Shown here: piece by piece, positions 1 to 9,047 of the stretch | How the letters are laid out: each line of letters opens with the position of its first letter | Numbering within the stretch: position 1 is the first letter of the stretch | Made by a program: the position numbers and the translations under genes | Notes under the pieces: generated by a model | Told to the model about the DNA's origin: nothing | The model's input: only the letters and a program-made list of their open reading frames with translations | The model's database searches: none | Assembly: GCF_000455485.1 (NCBI RefSeq) | Contig: NZ_CBQR020000078.1 | Coordinates: 1-58,179 of the forward strand | DNA from: Gorillibacterium massiliense | GTDB lineage: Bacteria > Bacillota > Bacilli > Paenibacillales > NBRC-103111 | DNA: 58,179 nt | Direction: 5' to 3'

Positions 1-1223
1 CCCCGCTCGCCACGGCTATCGGCCGCCCCGTCGCCGCGCCGTCCGCGGCCCTCAGCCGCTCCGCGCTCAGCACCGCCGCGCCTGTTGCGGCCGCCCGCCG
101 GCAGCGTCACGCCGTCCATGGTGCGGCGCTCCAGCGTTTGGCCGATCTCGGCCTCGATGCGCAGCAAACCGCCGCGGTCCCGGGGCGACGACAGCGTAAT
201 CGCTGTGCCTTTCTCCCCTGCCCGCCCGGTACGGCCGCTACGGTGGATATACATCTCCGCATCCTGCGGCATGTCGTAGTTAAAGACATGAGTGACCCCT
301 TCCACGTCAAGCCCCCGGGCTGCGACATCAGTCGCCACGAGAATTTGCAGGTCGGCTTCCCGGAATCGGCGCATCACCTGCTCCCGCTTTGCCTGAGACA
401 GGTCGCCATGGAGCTCGTCGGCGTTGAAACCGGCTAATTGCAATTCCTCCGTCAGCTTTTTGGCGCGGATTTTCGTGCGGCAGAAGACCACGGCCAAATA
501 CGGCCGATGCTGCAGGATCAAATCCTTCAGCGCCTGAAGCCGTCCCCGGTCCGTCGTTTCGATAACGATCTGGCGGATAGCCGCAACGGTTACCTGCTCG
601 CCTTTCACTTGAATATCCAACGGTTCGCGCATATATTTGCTTGCAAGTCGCCGCACGTTGTCCGGCATCGTCGCCGAAAAAAGCAGCGTTTGCCGGGTGG
701 CGGGAGTGCGGCGGATAATGTCTTCAACTTCCGTTAGAAAGCCCATATGCAGCATTTGGTCCGCTTCGTCAAGCACCAGGATCGCCAACTTGGACAGATC
801 CACTGTCTGTCGGCGAACATGATCCAACAAACGTCCGGGGGTAGCGACGATCACTTGCGGCACCCGCTTCAGTTTGCGGATTTGTCCCTCCACATCCTGC
901 CCGCCATAGGCGGCCAGAACGGCCGCTCCAACAGCAGGGGCAAGCTTGCCCACTTCCTGGGAAATCTGAATCGCCAACTCTCGGGTAGGCGTGACGATCA
1001 GAGCCTGAACCTCTTTCAGCTCCGGATCAATCTTTTCCAATATCGGCAAAACAAAAGCCAGCGTCTTCCCTGTCCCCGTCTGCGCCTGGGCGATGACATC
1101 TTTGCCCTCCCGCACCAGTGGGATCGCTTTCTCCTGAACCGGGGTAGGAACCCGGATACCATCTTTCAACAAAACGTTGCTTAACTCCGGGGGAATCCCC
1201 AAACCGGCGAATGTATTCGTCAT
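1..1223 (-). CDS. DEAD-box ATP-dependent RNA helicase (3' end outside window)
   Basis: Cytoplasmic RNA helicase of the DEAD-box class, which unwinds short RNA duplexes during ribosome assembly, translation or decay. Reading from the ATG at 1223 there is a Q-motif-like start (MTNTFAGLGIPPEL), Walker A AQTGTGKT, PTRELA, TPGR, LVLDEADQML, FSAT and HRSGRTGRAG, so both RecA-like domains are complete. After about residue 365 the chain turns Gly/Arg-rich and is still open at base 1, so the C terminus is cut off by the window edge. The start is chosen because GAGG lies 10 bases upstream; an ATG 7 bases earlier opens another frame. CshA/CshB-like is plausible, but the paralog cannot be fixed without the tail. 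Confidence 0.93.
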   Translation of the reverse strand, partial: MTNTFAGLGIPPELSNVLLKDGIRVPTPVQEKAIPLVREGKDVIAQAQTGTGKTLAFVLPILEKIDPELKEVQALIVTPTRELAIQISQEVGKLAPAVGAAVLAAYGGQDVEGQIRKLKRVPQVIVATPGRLLDHVRRQTVDLSKLAILVLDEADQMLHMGFLTEVEDIIRRTPATRQTLLFSATMPDNVRRLASKYMREPLDIQVKGEQVTVAAIRQIVIETTDRGRLQALKDLILQHRPYLAVVFCRTKIRAKKLTEELQLAGFNADELHGDLSQAKREQVMRRFREADLQILVATDVAARGLDVEGVTHVFNYDMPQDAEMYIHRSGRTGRAGEKGTAITLSSPRDRGGLLRIEAEIGQTLERRTMDGVTLPAGGRNRRGGAERGAAEGRGRRGDGAADSRGER

Positions 1224-1277
1224 TCGTCATAATCCTCATTTTCCGTAATATAGTGTTGCTCCCATAAGCCAACCTTC

Positions 1278-1286
1278 ATTATACCA
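1278..1286 (-). promoter_or_regulatory. Extended -10 promoter of the DEAD-box gene
   Basis: On the minus strand TGGTATAAT reads as TGn plus a consensus -10, about 55 bases before the helicase ATG. No convincing -35 is visible, which fits an extended -10 promoter. Confidence 0.5.
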
Positions 1287-1439
1287 TTTTATCCAGCGCC
1301 GTACCGAAAAACACGCAAACCGCACCAGAAACCGGATGACCGGTGAAAAACAACGCGAATCCACAATCCAACCCAATCCCCAGTCGCGGTGATGGTTTCA
1401 ATCTGGCTGCCGAATTTTCTGTAAGATTCTACACGTTTT

Positions 1440-1448
1440 TGGTATAAT
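1440..1448 (+). promoter_or_regulatory. Extended -10 promoter of the acetyltransferase leader
   Basis: TGGTATAAT gives TGn plus a perfect -10 (TATAAT at 1443-1448). No good -35 is seen 17 bases upstream. Transcription would start near 1455 and first meet the terminator at 1500-1532, then the acetyltransferase gene. Confidence 0.55.
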
Positions 1449-1454
1449 GTAGAA

Positions 1455-1561
1455 AGCAATTCAATCTAAGGGCAATGCTTCACTAGCATACGCTAGAGAC
1501 AACCCCGCTACTTGTAGCCGGGTTGTTTTTTTATTTTAGGATAAGGTGGCGATCCAATTTT
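1455..1561 (+). promoter_or_regulatory. Attenuator-like leader of the acetyltransferase gene
   Basis: About 107 bases of leader lie between promoter and gene. It holds a short hairpin (CTAGC 1483-1487 with GCTAG 1492-1496) and a tiny frame ATG CTT CAC TAG at 1475-1486, with AAGGG only two bases before it. An intrinsic terminator follows. A terminator between a promoter and its only downstream gene suggests conditional readthrough. No clear antiterminator was found, and the mini-ORF ribosome site is too close to be convincing. Confidence 0.45.
1500..1532 (+). terminator. Intrinsic terminator inside the leader
   Basis: CAACCC (1500-1505) pairs with GGGTTG (1520-1525) and GCTAC (1507-1511) with GTAGC (1514-1518), followed by seven T. 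It lies upstream of the acetyltransferase start at 1562. Confidence 0.85.
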
Positions 1562-2362
1562 ATGAACACGAAAGATACGAGAGTTATTCTCACCCAAGAT
1601 GATCTCATCGACCAGTTTAAAAAGTGCGGCCTTCAAGCGGGGCAAACCGTCATGGTTCACACTTCGCTCAGAAAACTTGGCTTTGTTGTCGGCGGCGCTG
1701 AAACGGTTATCCGAGCTCTTCTTGAAATCGTTGGAGAAGAAGGAACCTTGATCATGCCGTCGCAAACGTGGAAAAACCTCGACCCCTCCACAGGCGTGCA
1801 TTGGGAAGAGCCGGTGGAATGGTGGCCGATCCTAAGAGAGCACTGGCCAGCCTATGACAAAGAGGTTACGCCCGCAATCGGCATGGGCGCTGTAGCCGAG
1901 ATGCTGCGTACATGGCCGGGAGCGAAAAGATCCGATCACCCGGCACGTTCCCTGGCTGCGGTTGGCAAACACGCTGCCTTTCTAACGGAGAATCATGATT
2001 TGAGCAATATCTTTGGCGATGGCTCGCCGCTAGATAAGCTGTACCAACTTGACGGTTATGTGCTTTTGATCGGAGTCAGCTACGATAAAAACACCTCTCT
2101 CCATCTGGCGGAAACGAGATCCATTTTCCCGAACAAAGCGTTCACGGAAGAAAGCAGCGCCATCCTGATAAACGGGAAACGAGAATGGGTCACTTACAGG
2201 ACCCAAGCCGTGGAGGACGAAGATTTTATCCGGCTAGGACAGCAGTTCGATAAAGAAATGAACATCAAGGTGCATAAAGTCGGGAACGCCGATGTCCGGC
2301 TTCTGGCCCAACGACCGCTAGTCGACTGGGCAACCGCATGGATGGACCGCAATCGAGTGTAG
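1562..2362 (+). CDS. AAC(3)-type aminoglycoside N-acetyltransferase family protein
   Basis: Member of the antibiotic N-acetyltransferase family, whose characterised members move acetyl from acetyl-CoA to the 3-amino group of aminoglycosides; others have unknown substrates. The 266-residue product has the family hallmarks VMVHTSLRKLGFV near residue 30, EGTLIMPSQTW, RSDHPARSLAAVG and LLIGVSYDKNTSLHLAE. The length is normal and the protein should be cytosolic. The ATG at 1562 is preferred, with AAGGTGG about 12 bases upstream; an in-frame TTG at 1523 lies inside the terminator. The gene stands alone behind the attenuator-like leader, so drug- or stress-linked expression is possible. Whether it gives resistance cannot be told from sequence; a housekeeping YokD-like role is equally possible. 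Confidence 0.88.
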   Translation: MNTKDTRVILTQDDLIDQFKKCGLQAGQTVMVHTSLRKLGFVVGGAETVIRALLEIVGEEGTLIMPSQTWKNLDPSTGVHWEEPVEWWPILREHWPAYDKEVTPAIGMGAVAEMLRTWPGAKRSDHPARSLAAVGKHAAFLTENHDLSNIFGDGSPLDKLYQLDGYVLLIGVSYDKNTSLHLAETRSIFPNKAFTEESSAILINGKREWVTYRTQAVEDEDFIRLGQQFDKEMNIKVHKVGNADVRLLAQRPLVDWATAWMDRNRV

Positions 2363-2462
2363 AACCGATAAATCTTCTATTCGGTGTATAGTGTCCCCCA
2401 TAGGCGATCAAACTACCGGGTAGCGCTCCAACGGGCGCATTACCGACAAGGAGGCGATTACC

Positions 2463-2687
2463 ATGGCAAAACCCGATAACCGGGCGGACAATGTCGACCA
2501 TTTGCAGAAAAGCATCCAGAACACTCAGGAAAATCTCCATGAAGCTGAAGATTATCTGGAAGAGTTTTCTTCCGAAATCAGCAGCGAGGAGCATAGCCAG
2601 ATCGAAGAAAAGAACGAGCGCCGTAAAGAAGCCATCAGCGGCTTCCGTTCGGAAATCAAGGACGAAGCGCAGCATTCCCAAGAATAG
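2463..2687 (+). CDS. tlp: Small acid-soluble spore protein Tlp
   Basis: A 74-residue, charged, probably all-helical protein starting MAKPDNRADNVDHLQ, the typical opening of Tlp, a minor small acid-soluble protein packed into the spore core. Gln and Glu repeats (QKSIQNTQENLHEAEDYLEE) match the family and there is no signal peptide. An AAGGAGG site lies 8 bases before the ATG. The gene seems monocistronic. In Bacillus tlp is transcribed in the forespore by sigma G, but I could not pick a convincing sigma G promoter here. Its presence is good evidence that the organism sporulates. Confidence 0.9.
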   Translation: MAKPDNRADNVDHLQKSIQNTQENLHEAEDYLEEFSSEISSEEHSQIEEKNERRKEAISGFRSEIKDEAQHSQE

Positions 2688-2739
2688 AGAAACCGGGCGG
2701 TTCAGCCAGAGCCTAACTCCAGCCGGATCGCCCGATCCT

Positions 2740-2885
2740 TTAAACCAACTCCGAATAATGAGTTGATCGGTTTCTGCCGTTTTCTTTAGAAGCGTAAAGG
2801 GCTTGATCCGCGTGAAGAATGACGGATTCCTCGGTATCTCCCCACATCAATCGTCAGATTGCCCATAATAAAACTTCTTACCTCC
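2740..2885 (-). pseudogene. Remnant of a GGDEF (diguanylate cyclase) domain
   Basis: On the minus strand 2740-2839 reads DTEESVILHADQALYASK then ENGRNR, some Ser/Thr/Tyr residues and a stop. This matches the last helix of GGDEF domains, with the usual ADxALYxAKxxGRNR pattern. Just upstream, in another frame (about 2842-2885), VRSFIMGNLTIDVG matches the preceding strand (LTISVG). The two pieces are out of frame and the residues normally between them are missing; nothing further upstream is recognisable. This looks like the tail of a lost diguanylate cyclase. It is short, so the call rests on pattern matching by eye. Confidence 0.6.
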
Positions 2886-2991
2886 ATCCAATCAATACCT
2901 TCATTTTGATGGGGGATCGTCTAAATAGCAAGACAAACAAGGTCAGAATCTTTCGTTACGGACCGATGCCGAAGCGGAAATGAAAAACGCC

Positions 2992-3037
2992 AAACGGCAG
3001 CCTCGCGCATATGCGCTTACGGCTGCCGTTTTTTTAC
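2992..3037 (+). terminator. Intrinsic terminator, probably bidirectional
   Basis: AAACGGCAGCC pairs with GGCTGCCGTTT around a GCGC/GCGC inner stem, followed by seven T on the plus strand. It lies just beyond the phosphoketolase stop, so it may serve both strands. A near copy occurs at 12431-12473. Confidence 0.75.
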
Positions 3038-3079
3038 TATCTCTCCCGCTATCCGGTTTACTACCTGATAACTAATGCC

Positions 3080-5464
3080 TTATTTCAATTCTTTCCATAC
3101 CCAGCTGTCTACTTCCGGCAGATCGACGCCTTCTTCGCGAATGTAAAGATGATGCTTCGCAATGATCGCATCCATTTCATCTGCGATGGCTTTGTACTTG
3201 TGAGCTTCTGGAAGACCCAGTACTGCTTCCTTCGCCAAGTCAAAACGGTCCATTTGGTTCAATACGCGCATATCAAACGGCGTTGTGATGTCGCCATTTT
3301 CCCGATAGCCGTGAACATGCAGGTTATGGTTGTGACGCTCAAAGAACAGATCTTTAATCAGACCTTCATAACCGTGGAAAGCGAAGACAACCGGTTTGTC
3401 CTTGGTGAAATAACGATCGAACTCCTCGTCGGACAAGCCCCGCGGGTCCAGCTTTTGACTTCTCAGCCGGAGCAGATCAACCACGTTGATATAACGGATT
3501 TTCAACTGCGGCAGCTTTTCATGGAGGATGGTGATCGCAGCCAAGCTTTCAATAGTCGGTTCCGTGCCGGCCGAAGCGATGACGATATCCGGTTCCCCAT
3601 CATGATCCGTGCTTGCCCAATCGATGATTTTCAAGCCCTTTTCCACCAATTCCTTGGCTTCTTCTACAGAGAACCATTGGTGGCGCGGGTGTTTCGATGA
3701 AACGATCAAGTTGATCTTTTGACGGTCGTTCAATACGGTATCGAAAACAGCCAGCAAGGAGTTTGCATCAGCAGGCAAATATTCGCGGATGAATTCCGGC
3801 TTTTTATCAGCCAGGTGACCCAATAAACCCGGATCTTGGTGGGTGTATCCGTTATGATCCTGTTGGAAAACCGTCGATGTAGCAACCACGTTCAAGGACG
3901 GAATATCCGCACGCCAGCCTTGATCCGTTGCTTTGCGCAGCCACTTGAAGTGCTGGGTAAGCATCGAATCAACAACGCGTAGGAAAGCTTCATAGCTTGC
4001 GAAGAAACCGTGACGTCCGGTTAATACATAGCCTTCCAACAGACCTTCCGCTTGATGCTCGGACAATTGGGAATCGATCACGCGGCCGTAAGAGGACAGG
4101 AATTCATCGTTCGGTTCGATAATTTCATCCATCCACTGGCGTTTGGTTACTTCGAAAACAGGTCCCAAACGATTGGACATCGTTTCGTCAGGTCCGAAAA
4201 TCCGGAAATTCCGGTTCTCTTCGTTAAGAAGAACGACATCCTTCAAATATTTCCCCAGAACCAGCATATCTTGCGCAATCACTTTGCCGGGAACGGAGTT
4301 ATCAAGGGCATACTCGCGGAAATCTGGCAATTTCAAGTCTTTGACGAGCTTGCCCGCATCGGTAACAGGGTTCTTGCCCATACGTTTGTCGCCCTTCGGC
4401 ATGATGGCGGCAATTTCAGCTTTCAAGAGGCCGTTATCCTCGAACAGTTCCTCAGGACGGTAGCTGTTCATCCATTCAAGCAGCGCGGGAGCGTGCTCCA
4501 TATGCTTTTGGTCGACGGGAATCGGAACCTGGTGAGCGCGGAAGGAATTTTCGTTAGGCACGTTATCCCATTCCTGCGGTCCCGTCCAGCCTTTGGGGGA
4601 ACGGAATACGAGCATCGGCCATGCGGGACGAGTTGCGTCATTGTTTTCACGGGCATGCTTTTGAATCGATTGGATCCGCTCGATGATGGCATCCAGCGCC
4701 TCAGCCATGGCCGGGTGCATTTTATTCGGGTCAGACCCTTCTACAAAGAATGGCTCCCAACCCAAGCCCTTAAAGTAAGCGGTGATCTCTTCTTTCGATT
4801 GACGGGATAGTATTGTCGGGTTGCTGATTTTGAACCCGTTCAAGTGCAGGATAGGCAGTACTGCGCCATCGGTGATAGGGTTAATGAACCGGTTAGAAAA
4901 CCACGAAGCAGCCAAAGGTCCTGTCTCTGCCTCACCATCGCCAACAACGACAGCCGAAATCAGATCAGGATTATCCAAGATCGCGCCAACGCCATGAGAG
5001 AGGGAATAGCCAAGCTCTCCACCTTCATGAATGGATCCAGGCGTTTCCGGTGCGGCATGGGAAGCGACCCCGCCTGGGAACGAGAATTGTTTGAACAGTT
5101 TCTTCATGCCAGGGATATCCTGGGTAATTTGCGGATAAATCTCCGTGTAGCTGCCGTCAAGATAGGAATTGGACACCATGACCTGGCCGCCGTGACCCGG
5201 TCCTTCGATGTAGAACATATCTAGGTCGTACTTGTTGATGACACGGTTCAGGTGAGCATAGATGAAGTTTTGCCCCGGAATGGTTCCCCAGTGTCCAATG
5301 GGTTTTACCTTCACATCAGAATCTTTCAGCGGTTCTTTCAGCAATGGATTGTCTTTCAAATACAGCTGCCCAACGGAAATATAGTTCGCCGCGCGCCAAT
5401 AGGCGTCGAGTTTATCCAAATAGGCTTTGGACGAATAATCGACTTTCAGGTTTAGTACGGTCAT
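3080..5464 (-). CDS. xfp: Xylulose-5-phosphate/fructose-6-phosphate phosphoketolase
   Basis: Thiamine-diphosphate enzyme that splits xylulose 5-phosphate (or fructose 6-phosphate) with phosphate into acetyl phosphate and glyceraldehyde 3-phosphate (or erythrose 4-phosphate). The 794-residue chain has the usual family length. Visible motifs are [30 protein letters not shown], the TPP/Mg motif [13 protein letters not shown], and GYTHQDPGL in the central domain. The ATG at 5464 is used because AAGGAG lies 8 bases upstream; an in-frame GTG at 5473 overlaps that site. The next gene upstream on the same strand is a GntR regulator, separated by a terminator, so xfp has its own promoter with a perfect palindrome just upstream. 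The two genes probably form a regulator-target pair. Confidence 0.96.
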   Translation of the reverse strand: MTVLNLKVDYSSKAYLDKLDAYWRAANYISVGQLYLKDNPLLKEPLKDSDVKVKPIGHWGTIPGQNFIYAHLNRVINKYDLDMFYIEGPGHGGQVMVSNSYLDGSYTEIYPQITQDIPGMKKLFKQFSFPGGVASHAAPETPGSIHEGGELGYSLSHGVGAILDNPDLISAVVVGDGEAETGPLAASWFSNRFINPITDGAVLPILHLNGFKISNPTILSRQSKEEITAYFKGLGWEPFFVEGSDPNKMHPAMAEALDAIIERIQSIQKHARENNDATRPAWPMLVFRSPKGWTGPQEWDNVPNENSFRAHQVPIPVDQKHMEHAPALLEWMNSYRPEELFEDNGLLKAEIAAIMPKGDKRMGKNPVTDAGKLVKDLKLPDFREYALDNSVPGKVIAQDMLVLGKYLKDVVLLNEENRNFRIFGPDETMSNRLGPVFEVTKRQWMDEIIEPNDEFLSSYGRVIDSQLSEHQAEGLLEGYVLTGRHGFFASYEAFLRVVDSMLTQHFKWLRKATDQGWRADIPSLNVVATSTVFQQDHNGYTHQDPGLLGHLADKKPEFIREYLPADANSLLAVFDTVLNDRQKINLIVSSKHPRHQWFSVEEAKELVEKGLKIIDWASTDHDGEPDIVIASAGTEPTIESLAAITILHEKLPQLKIRYINVVDLLRLRSQKLDPRGLSDEEFDRYFTKDKPVVFAFHGYEGLIKDLFFERHNHNLHVHGYRENGDITTPFDMRVLNQMDRFDLAKEAVLGLPEAHKYKAIADEMDAIIAKHHLYIREEGVDLPEVDSWVWKELK

Positions 5465-5515
5465 CTTCTCCACTCCTTATATATCGTTCTCTCTATCAAT
5501 CATTTCCACAAGATC

Positions 5516-5543
5516 ATCATACCGCTTGTGAAATATAATACAA
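5516..5543 (-). promoter_or_regulatory. Promoter of the phosphoketolase gene
   Basis: On the minus strand TTGTAT (5538-5543), a 16-base spacer and TATGAT (5516-5521). It lies about 50 bases before the ATG and downstream of the regulator's terminator. Confidence 0.6.
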
Positions 5544-5556
5544 CCTATTTCAAAAG

Positions 5557-5568
5557 TGATACGTATCA
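5557..5568. promoter_or_regulatory. Candidate GntR operator (perfect 12-bp palindrome)
   Basis: TGATACGTATCA is a perfect palindrome ending 13 bases upstream of the -35 of the phosphoketolase promoter. Palindromes of this size are typical GntR-family sites, and the adjacent upstream gene encodes such a regulator. Binding is inferred. Confidence 0.45.
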
Positions 5569-5613
5569 ATTTTGTGAATTTTTGAACAAACTTGTGTAAA
5601 TACGGAGGTTGGC

Positions 5614-5650
5614 GCAAAAAAATAAGACCAAAAGGAGCTTTGGCCTTATT
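5614..5650 (-). terminator. Terminator of the GntR regulator gene
   Basis: AATAAG-CCAAA pairs with TTTGG-CTTATT at 5621-5650, overlapping the stop codon, with a T run on the minus strand. It separates the regulator transcript from xfp. Confidence 0.75.
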
Positions 5651-6374
5651 TCGATTGAACCGATACGATCGTATTGAATTTCGAGTATTTGTAGTGAAAA
5701 CGCATGTGGGAGAACTCGAAGGGAGTCCCGTTGTCCAGAAAGAAAATGCCCTCCATAATGCTCACCGGCTCATTTTCCTTCAGATGCAGCAAATCTTGAT
5801 CATTAGCAGTGGAAGGCTCTGCGAATATCGATACGAAGGATTTGGTAACGGCCAAGTTGCGCGAGTCTTCTAGATAATTGAAGATGGACCCTTCGATAAT
5901 CGTTTGGTTCAGGTCCTGAACGATCTTTATCGGTATGTAGCCCGTCTCGATCATAAAGGGATCGTCGTCAAACAGACGCAGGCGAACGATTTTATAAACG
6001 AAATCATGGGGCTGCAAGAACAATTCCTGCCGGATATCTTCAGGTGGCGGAATCACCTCAAAATTCAACACTTTGGTCTTCGGCTTTTTACCGTTCATTT
6101 GAAAGCTGTCGGTGACGCCCAAATTCGAACCTTCGTAGTTGAAGATGGATTCGTTTTTTATGTATAACGGATTGATATAGGTTCCGGACCCGCGTTTTTT
6201 AAAAATGATCCCTTCGCTCTCCATTTTGGTAAGAGCGCGTTTCACGGAGCTCAGGCTGACCTCGTAAGTTTTGGCAAGACTGCGTTCGTCCGGCAACCTC
6301 ATATCCGAATACTGGCCGGAAAAAATGTTCTTTTTCAGATCGTCGATGATTTGCTTATAGACTAATTGTGCCAT
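5646..6374 (-). CDS. GntR-family (HutC/UTRA) transcription regulator
   Basis: DNA-binding regulator of 242 residues. The N-terminal winged helix (residues 1-70) shows MRLPDERSLAKTYEVSLSSVKRALTKM and the wing GIIFKKRGSGTYI, standard for GntR. Residues 85-235 resemble the UTRA effector domain, including the strand VYKIVRLRLFDDDPFMIETGYIP. The ATG at 6374 has GGAGG five bases upstream; the in-frame GTG at 6384-6386 overlaps that site and is rejected. The gene sits directly upstream of phosphoketolase on the same strand, with its own terminator. By context it should regulate xfp, probably sensing a sugar phosphate; this is inference, and the effector is unknown. Confidence 0.88.
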   Translation of the reverse strand: MAQLVYKQIIDDLKKNIFSGQYSDMRLPDERSLAKTYEVSLSSVKRALTKMESEGIIFKKRGSGTYINPLYIKNESIFNYEGSNLGVTDSFQMNGKKPKTKVLNFEVIPPPEDIRQELFLQPHDFVYKIVRLRLFDDDPFMIETGYIPIKIVQDLNQTIIEGSIFNYLEDSRNLAVTKSFVSIFAEPSTANDQDLLHLKENEPVSIMEGIFFLDNGTPFEFSHMRFHYKYSKFNTIVSVQSK

Positions 6375-6469
6375 GCAATCCTCCACTTCGATTCAAAAAA
6401 ATCGATTCCATTACCATGATACCATTTCTTCCACCCGCGGAGTAGTGTCATTCATTTCCTCGCCGTTAC

Positions 6470-6516
6470 AAAAAAACAGGCGATCCCACTTGTAACATCC
6501 CAAGCGGATCACCTGT
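6470..6516 (-). terminator. Terminator of helD
   Basis: An 11-bp stem, ACAGGTGATCC with GGATCGCCTGT (one G-T pair), followed by TTTTTTT on the minus strand, 38 bases after the helD stop. Confidence 0.8.
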
Positions 6517-6553
6517 TGTTGAATTCCGGCCTCTCAGCGCCTATTGCTTGGCT

Positions 6554-8971
6554 TCAATCCTTCACGTCATACAGCGATGGATCCAATGTCTGGACTAAGG
6601 GAGTCCATTCCCCGACTGAGTACAATAGAAGCCGGTGCATGGCGCGAGTGCATGCCGTATAAAAGAGTTTGCGCTCGCTTTCCCGGCGGTACGTCTGCGT
6701 GGAAGCGTCGTAAATCAGCACGGCGTCAAATTCAACGCCCTTGGCAAGATAAGCTGGGATCACCATCACTCCCTTCTCGAATGCGGGAGTTTTCTTACTA
6801 ATGAGCGTCAGCTCTTGGCAACCCGCGGCATTCAGCACCTCGAAAGCCTCATGGCTTTCCGCCTCCGTCTTCGTTATGACAGCAATTGATGGGAAGCCTT
6901 CGGCTTGCAGCGCGGCAACATCCGCGGCTATCCGCTTTGTTCGTTCTTTACTACTGGCCATTTTCAGGAGCAGCGGTTTCCGTCCGCCGCGATCAAAGGG
7001 GACAATGGCTTCACCATGAGGCAGCATCGATTTCGTAAACTCCACAATCTCTCGAGTCGAACGGTAACTGCGGATGAGAAAAATTCGGCTCGTATCCTCC
7101 AGGCCGAATAAACGGATTAGAGGCGAATCATCTTCATGCAAATTCATGGACTGGGTGAAAATCGCCTGGCCGAAATCCCCTAGCACCGTCATGCGCGCAT
7201 AGGGAAACAGCTTTTTCAAAAATACGTATTGGAACATCGAATAATCCTGGCCTTCGTCAACGAAAACATGCCGCACTTCCGTATTGGTCCGTACTCCTTC
7301 GACCAGTTCTTTTAAGAACAGATAAGGGGTCGCATCCTCATAAAACAACTCGGCACGGCTCAGCTTCTCCCTGGTCCCACTACAGATGTCCGGCCAACAT
7401 TCCGGCACATCGGCTTCCTTCGTCATCTCCTGGTAAGACGCAACGCCATCGAAAAGCTGGACGTATAGACAGATCATATCGATGAACTCCATTCGCTTGA
7501 CGCTTCGTTTAAGCGGCTTAAAGCGCTCCTTCACCACCATGCGGCGCAGCAAATCTTCTTCTTTTTTGGCAAAATCAAAGTCGTCGTCTTCTTGCTGACC
7601 TTGCCCGGGCCTCATGTTGAATGCATCGACGAATTGTTCGGCGAAGTGGAAGACTCCCTCTTCTTTACGCAGCGCTTTATAGGCTTCGGCATACTGCTCG
7701 TTATCCAAGTAATTCAATTCCTCTTGAACCCAAAGCTGCTCCCGTTCCTTGCGTTCCAAGAGCGACAGTTCCCTCAGCAACCATTCCTGCAGCAGATTTA
7801 CGCGATTTCCCAGCCGAACGGAAGGGTCATAGCTGTAAAATTGCTTCTCCATTTGCTCTGCGGTGATGACGTCACGATCCCGGAAGCGGATGGCGTTGAA
7901 GCGCATGCCTTTCCGCCCCAGCCATAGCGCATAGTTTTGAAGGGCTTGGAGATAAGCTTCCGACGACTTATACTTGATTCCGCTTAACCGGGCAGCATAA
8001 CCCGGCTTTTTTTCATCCGATAATACATACTCAAGCTGATCGAATGGGTCCTCCAGCCGCATCTCGGCTCCAAGCCAATATTCCAAATACTCTTGAAAAG
8101 TCGTCTGCTGCATATTCTCCTCGCCAAGCTCGGGGAGGACGGTGGATACATAGCTGTTGTACATCGGATTCGGCGAAAACAATACAATTTGGTCGGCTTT
8201 GAGTCTATCCCGGTGTTTGTACAGCAAATAAGCCACACGCTGCAGCGCTGCAGAGGTTTTGCCGCTTCCCGCCGCCCCTTGTACCATGAGCATTCGGCTT
8301 TCGTCGTTGCGGATTATGGCGTTTTGTTCCCTCTGTATTGTCGCTACGATACTTTTCATCTGGGGATTTGCGCCCTTGCCCAAAACCTGTTGGAGCAGTT
8401 CATCGCCTATCGTCAAACTCGAATCAAACACGTTCCGAAGTTGACCGTCGCTTATTTGATACTGCCTTTTTAACGTCATCGTTCCTGAAATGAGTCCTCC
8501 CGGCGTTTCAAAAGAAGCTTCACCCGGAGGATAGTCGTAATACAGGCTTGCAATGGGTGTACGCCAATCGTAAATCAGAAAACTCATCCCGTTCGTATCG
8601 ACAAAAGACGATACGCCGACATAAACTTGCTCGTTTTCCTTCTGGCCATCCTCCAGAAAATCGATACGCCCGAAATAGGGAGAAACCATGAGCCTATTCA
8701 AACTCTTCCATTGCTGGATAAGCTGGCGGTGCCGCCGCTCCCTTTCCGACAATACTGCAGCTTGCTGCTTAATCGTGAAGTAGCTTTCCTCGAAGTCTTC
8801 TTGCGTGCTGGTATTGACCGTAACTTCTTCCCAAAACCGCTTGCGGATATCCGCCGCCTGTTCGTGCAGTTGATTTACCTCGGGCTGCAGTTCAATGATT
8901 CTCGCCTCAAGCTTTTCCATGATCAAATCCAGCCGATCCTGCTCTTGCTGCCAGTCTTTTGCGTTAATCAT
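6554..8971 (-). CDS. helD: HelD-like UvrD/Rep-family motor (RNA polymerase recycling factor)
   Basis: An 805-residue SF1 motor of the HelD type, which in Bacillus binds RNA polymerase and releases it from nucleic acid using ATP. The first 80 residues are strongly helical, like the arm that enters the secondary channel. Residues 120-135 carry the FLIYDWRTPIASLYYDY signature that links HelD proteins. Walker A is GAAGSGKTSAALQR near residue 235 and Walker B is VFVDEGQDYS near 575. Late motifs include LIRSYRST and a C-terminal VMVIPAYLAKGVEFD. The start has AAGGAG 11 bases upstream. The gene is single and ends at a good terminator. Its upstream region holds a divergent promoter-terminator leader. 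Some HelD proteins protect against rifamycins; nothing here proves that role. Confidence 0.92.
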   Translation of the reverse strand: MINAKDWQQEQDRLDLIMEKLEARIIELQPEVNQLHEQAADIRKRFWEEVTVNTSTQEDFEESYFTIKQQAAVLSERERRHRQLIQQWKSLNRLMVSPYFGRIDFLEDGQKENEQVYVGVSSFVDTNGMSFLIYDWRTPIASLYYDYPPGEASFETPGGLISGTMTLKRQYQISDGQLRNVFDSSLTIGDELLQQVLGKGANPQMKSIVATIQREQNAIIRNDESRMLMVQGAAGSGKTSAALQRVAYLLYKHRDRLKADQIVLFSPNPMYNSYVSTVLPELGEENMQQTTFQEYLEYWLGAEMRLEDPFDQLEYVLSDEKKPGYAARLSGIKYKSSEAYLQALQNYALWLGRKGMRFNAIRFRDRDVITAEQMEKQFYSYDPSVRLGNRVNLLQEWLLRELSLLERKEREQLWVQEELNYLDNEQYAEAYKALRKEEGVFHFAEQFVDAFNMRPGQGQQEDDDFDFAKKEEDLLRRMVVKERFKPLKRSVKRMEFIDMICLYVQLFDGVASYQEMTKEADVPECWPDICSGTREKLSRAELFYEDATPYLFLKELVEGVRTNTEVRHVFVDEGQDYSMFQYVFLKKLFPYARMTVLGDFGQAIFTQSMNLHEDDSPLIRLFGLEDTSRIFLIRSYRSTREIVEFTKSMLPHGEAIVPFDRGGRKPLLLKMASSKERTKRIAADVAALQAEGFPSIAVITKTEAESHEAFEVLNAAGCQELTLISKKTPAFEKGVMVIPAYLAKGVEFDAVLIYDASTQTYRRESERKLFYTACTRAMHRLLLYSVGEWTPLVQTLDPSLYDVKD

Positions 8972-9011
8972 CTTTGAATCCGCTCCTTCTCATTGGCATA
9001 AGAAAAAACAT

Positions 9012-9041
9012 TTGACAAACCACAAATTCACGTGCTATGAT
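9012..9041 (+). promoter_or_regulatory. Strong sigma-A promoter divergent from helD
   Basis: TTGACA (9012-9017), 18-base spacer, TATGAT (9036-9041). It fires away from helD into a leader that meets a terminator at 9141-9170. Confidence 0.8.
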
Positions 9042-9047
9042 TAAGGT

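Noticed and set aside
2695-2739. CGGGCG/CGCCCG stem after tlp as a terminator
   Set aside because: The loop is about 30 bases and the T run is poor (ATCCTTT); the stronger terminator at 2992 is a better candidate.
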